A stretch of DNA of 5,336 nucleotides from NCBI GenBank assembly GCA_021162505.1, contig JAGGYO010000046.1:1-5336 (forward strand), given 5' to 3'. Position numbers and translations under genes: made by a program. This document shows, in pieces, positions 5,258 to 5,336 of this stretch (position 1 is its first letter; each line of letters starts with the position of its first letter). The DNA comes from a bacterium. Lineage in GTDB: Bacteria; AUK180. The notes below the pieces were generated by a model that was not told where the DNA came from, searched no databases, and was given only the letters and a program-made list of their open reading frames with translations.

Positions 5258-5336
5258 ATGAAGAAGATGGAAGAAAATATTTCCTGTTTTAATCGAGGTA
5301 ACCGGCATAGTAATTGCCTATCTATCTATCTATCTA
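5258..5336 (+). CDS. Possible 5' end of a truncated gene, function unknown
   Basis: An open frame starts at ATG 5258, right after the consensus promoter, and runs 26 codons to the window end without a stop. The peptide begins MKKMEENISCFNRGNRHSN. The CFNRGN stretch is reminiscent of the N-terminal YHxxNRGN-type motif of REP-associated tyrosine transposases, but the His is absent and the stretch is too short for assignment. From codon 21 the frame enters CTAT repeats, reading Leu-Ser-Ile-Tyr. It may be real, leaderless and repeat-disrupted, or simply a 5' untranslated region. Confidence 0.25.
   Translation, partial: MKKMEENISCFNRGNRHSNCLSIYLS
5318..5336 (+). repeat. CTAT tetranucleotide microsatellite at the window end
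   Basis: Four complete CTAT units plus CTA occupy 5318-5336 and reach the last base, so the true length is unknown. If inside a coding frame, a unit of 4 bp would shift the frame on each gain or loss. A contig end within a simple repeat is also a common assembly artefact. Confidence 0.75.

Overview
The window looks like a piece of an AT-rich bacterial chromosome. Codons end heavily in A or T, stops are TAG/TAA, and no gene contains an in-frame stop under the standard code. The gene set (a BatD-type protein, an O-antigen-ligase-like polymerase with TPRs, an M55 D-aminopeptidase and a NIF3-family protein) and the repeat-rich intergenic DNA suggest an uncultivated Gram-negative-type anaerobe near the FCB group, such as WOR-3 or Cloacimonadota-like lineages. 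That placement is an inference from style and gene content only.

Layout: positions 1-368 contain no convincing gene. They hold a 73-bp dispersed repeat (121-193), four tandem heptamers (197-224), a strongly structured stem-loop (237-292) and two back-to-back promoters. One promoter faces left (TTGACA-17-TATAAT) and starts at the foot of the stem-loop. The other faces right (TTGAAA-17-TATAAT) and starts at or next to the ATG of the first gene.

Positions 369-4852 form one tight rightward operon of four genes: a short BatD-like membrane protein (369-1208), a Wzy/WaaL-type membrane glycopolymer polymerase or ligase with C-terminal TPRs (1198-3246), an M55/DppA-type zinc D-aminopeptidase (3249-4088) and a NIF3/DUF34 metal-binding protein (4100-4852). 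The first pair overlaps by 11 bp. The last two genes have strong Shine-Dalgarno sites, whereas the first has none. The first two products belong to the cell envelope. The third probably handles D-amino-acid peptides such as peptidoglycan fragments. The fourth is a conserved protein of uncertain role. No single pathway is proven.

Positions 4853-5257 are again repeat-rich. They hold an inverted copy of the 73-bp repeat (65 of 73 positions identical, no gaps), CCGCAGAG tandem units, a GC-rich hairpin and a perfect 28-bp palindrome. A consensus promoter (TTGACA-16-TATAAT with extended -10) then leads into a reading frame cut off by the window end inside a CTAT microsatellite.

The most interesting observations are the paired 73-bp elements that flank the operon, whose hairpin is preserved by a compensatory base change, and the divergent consensus promoter that appears to drive a small structured RNA.
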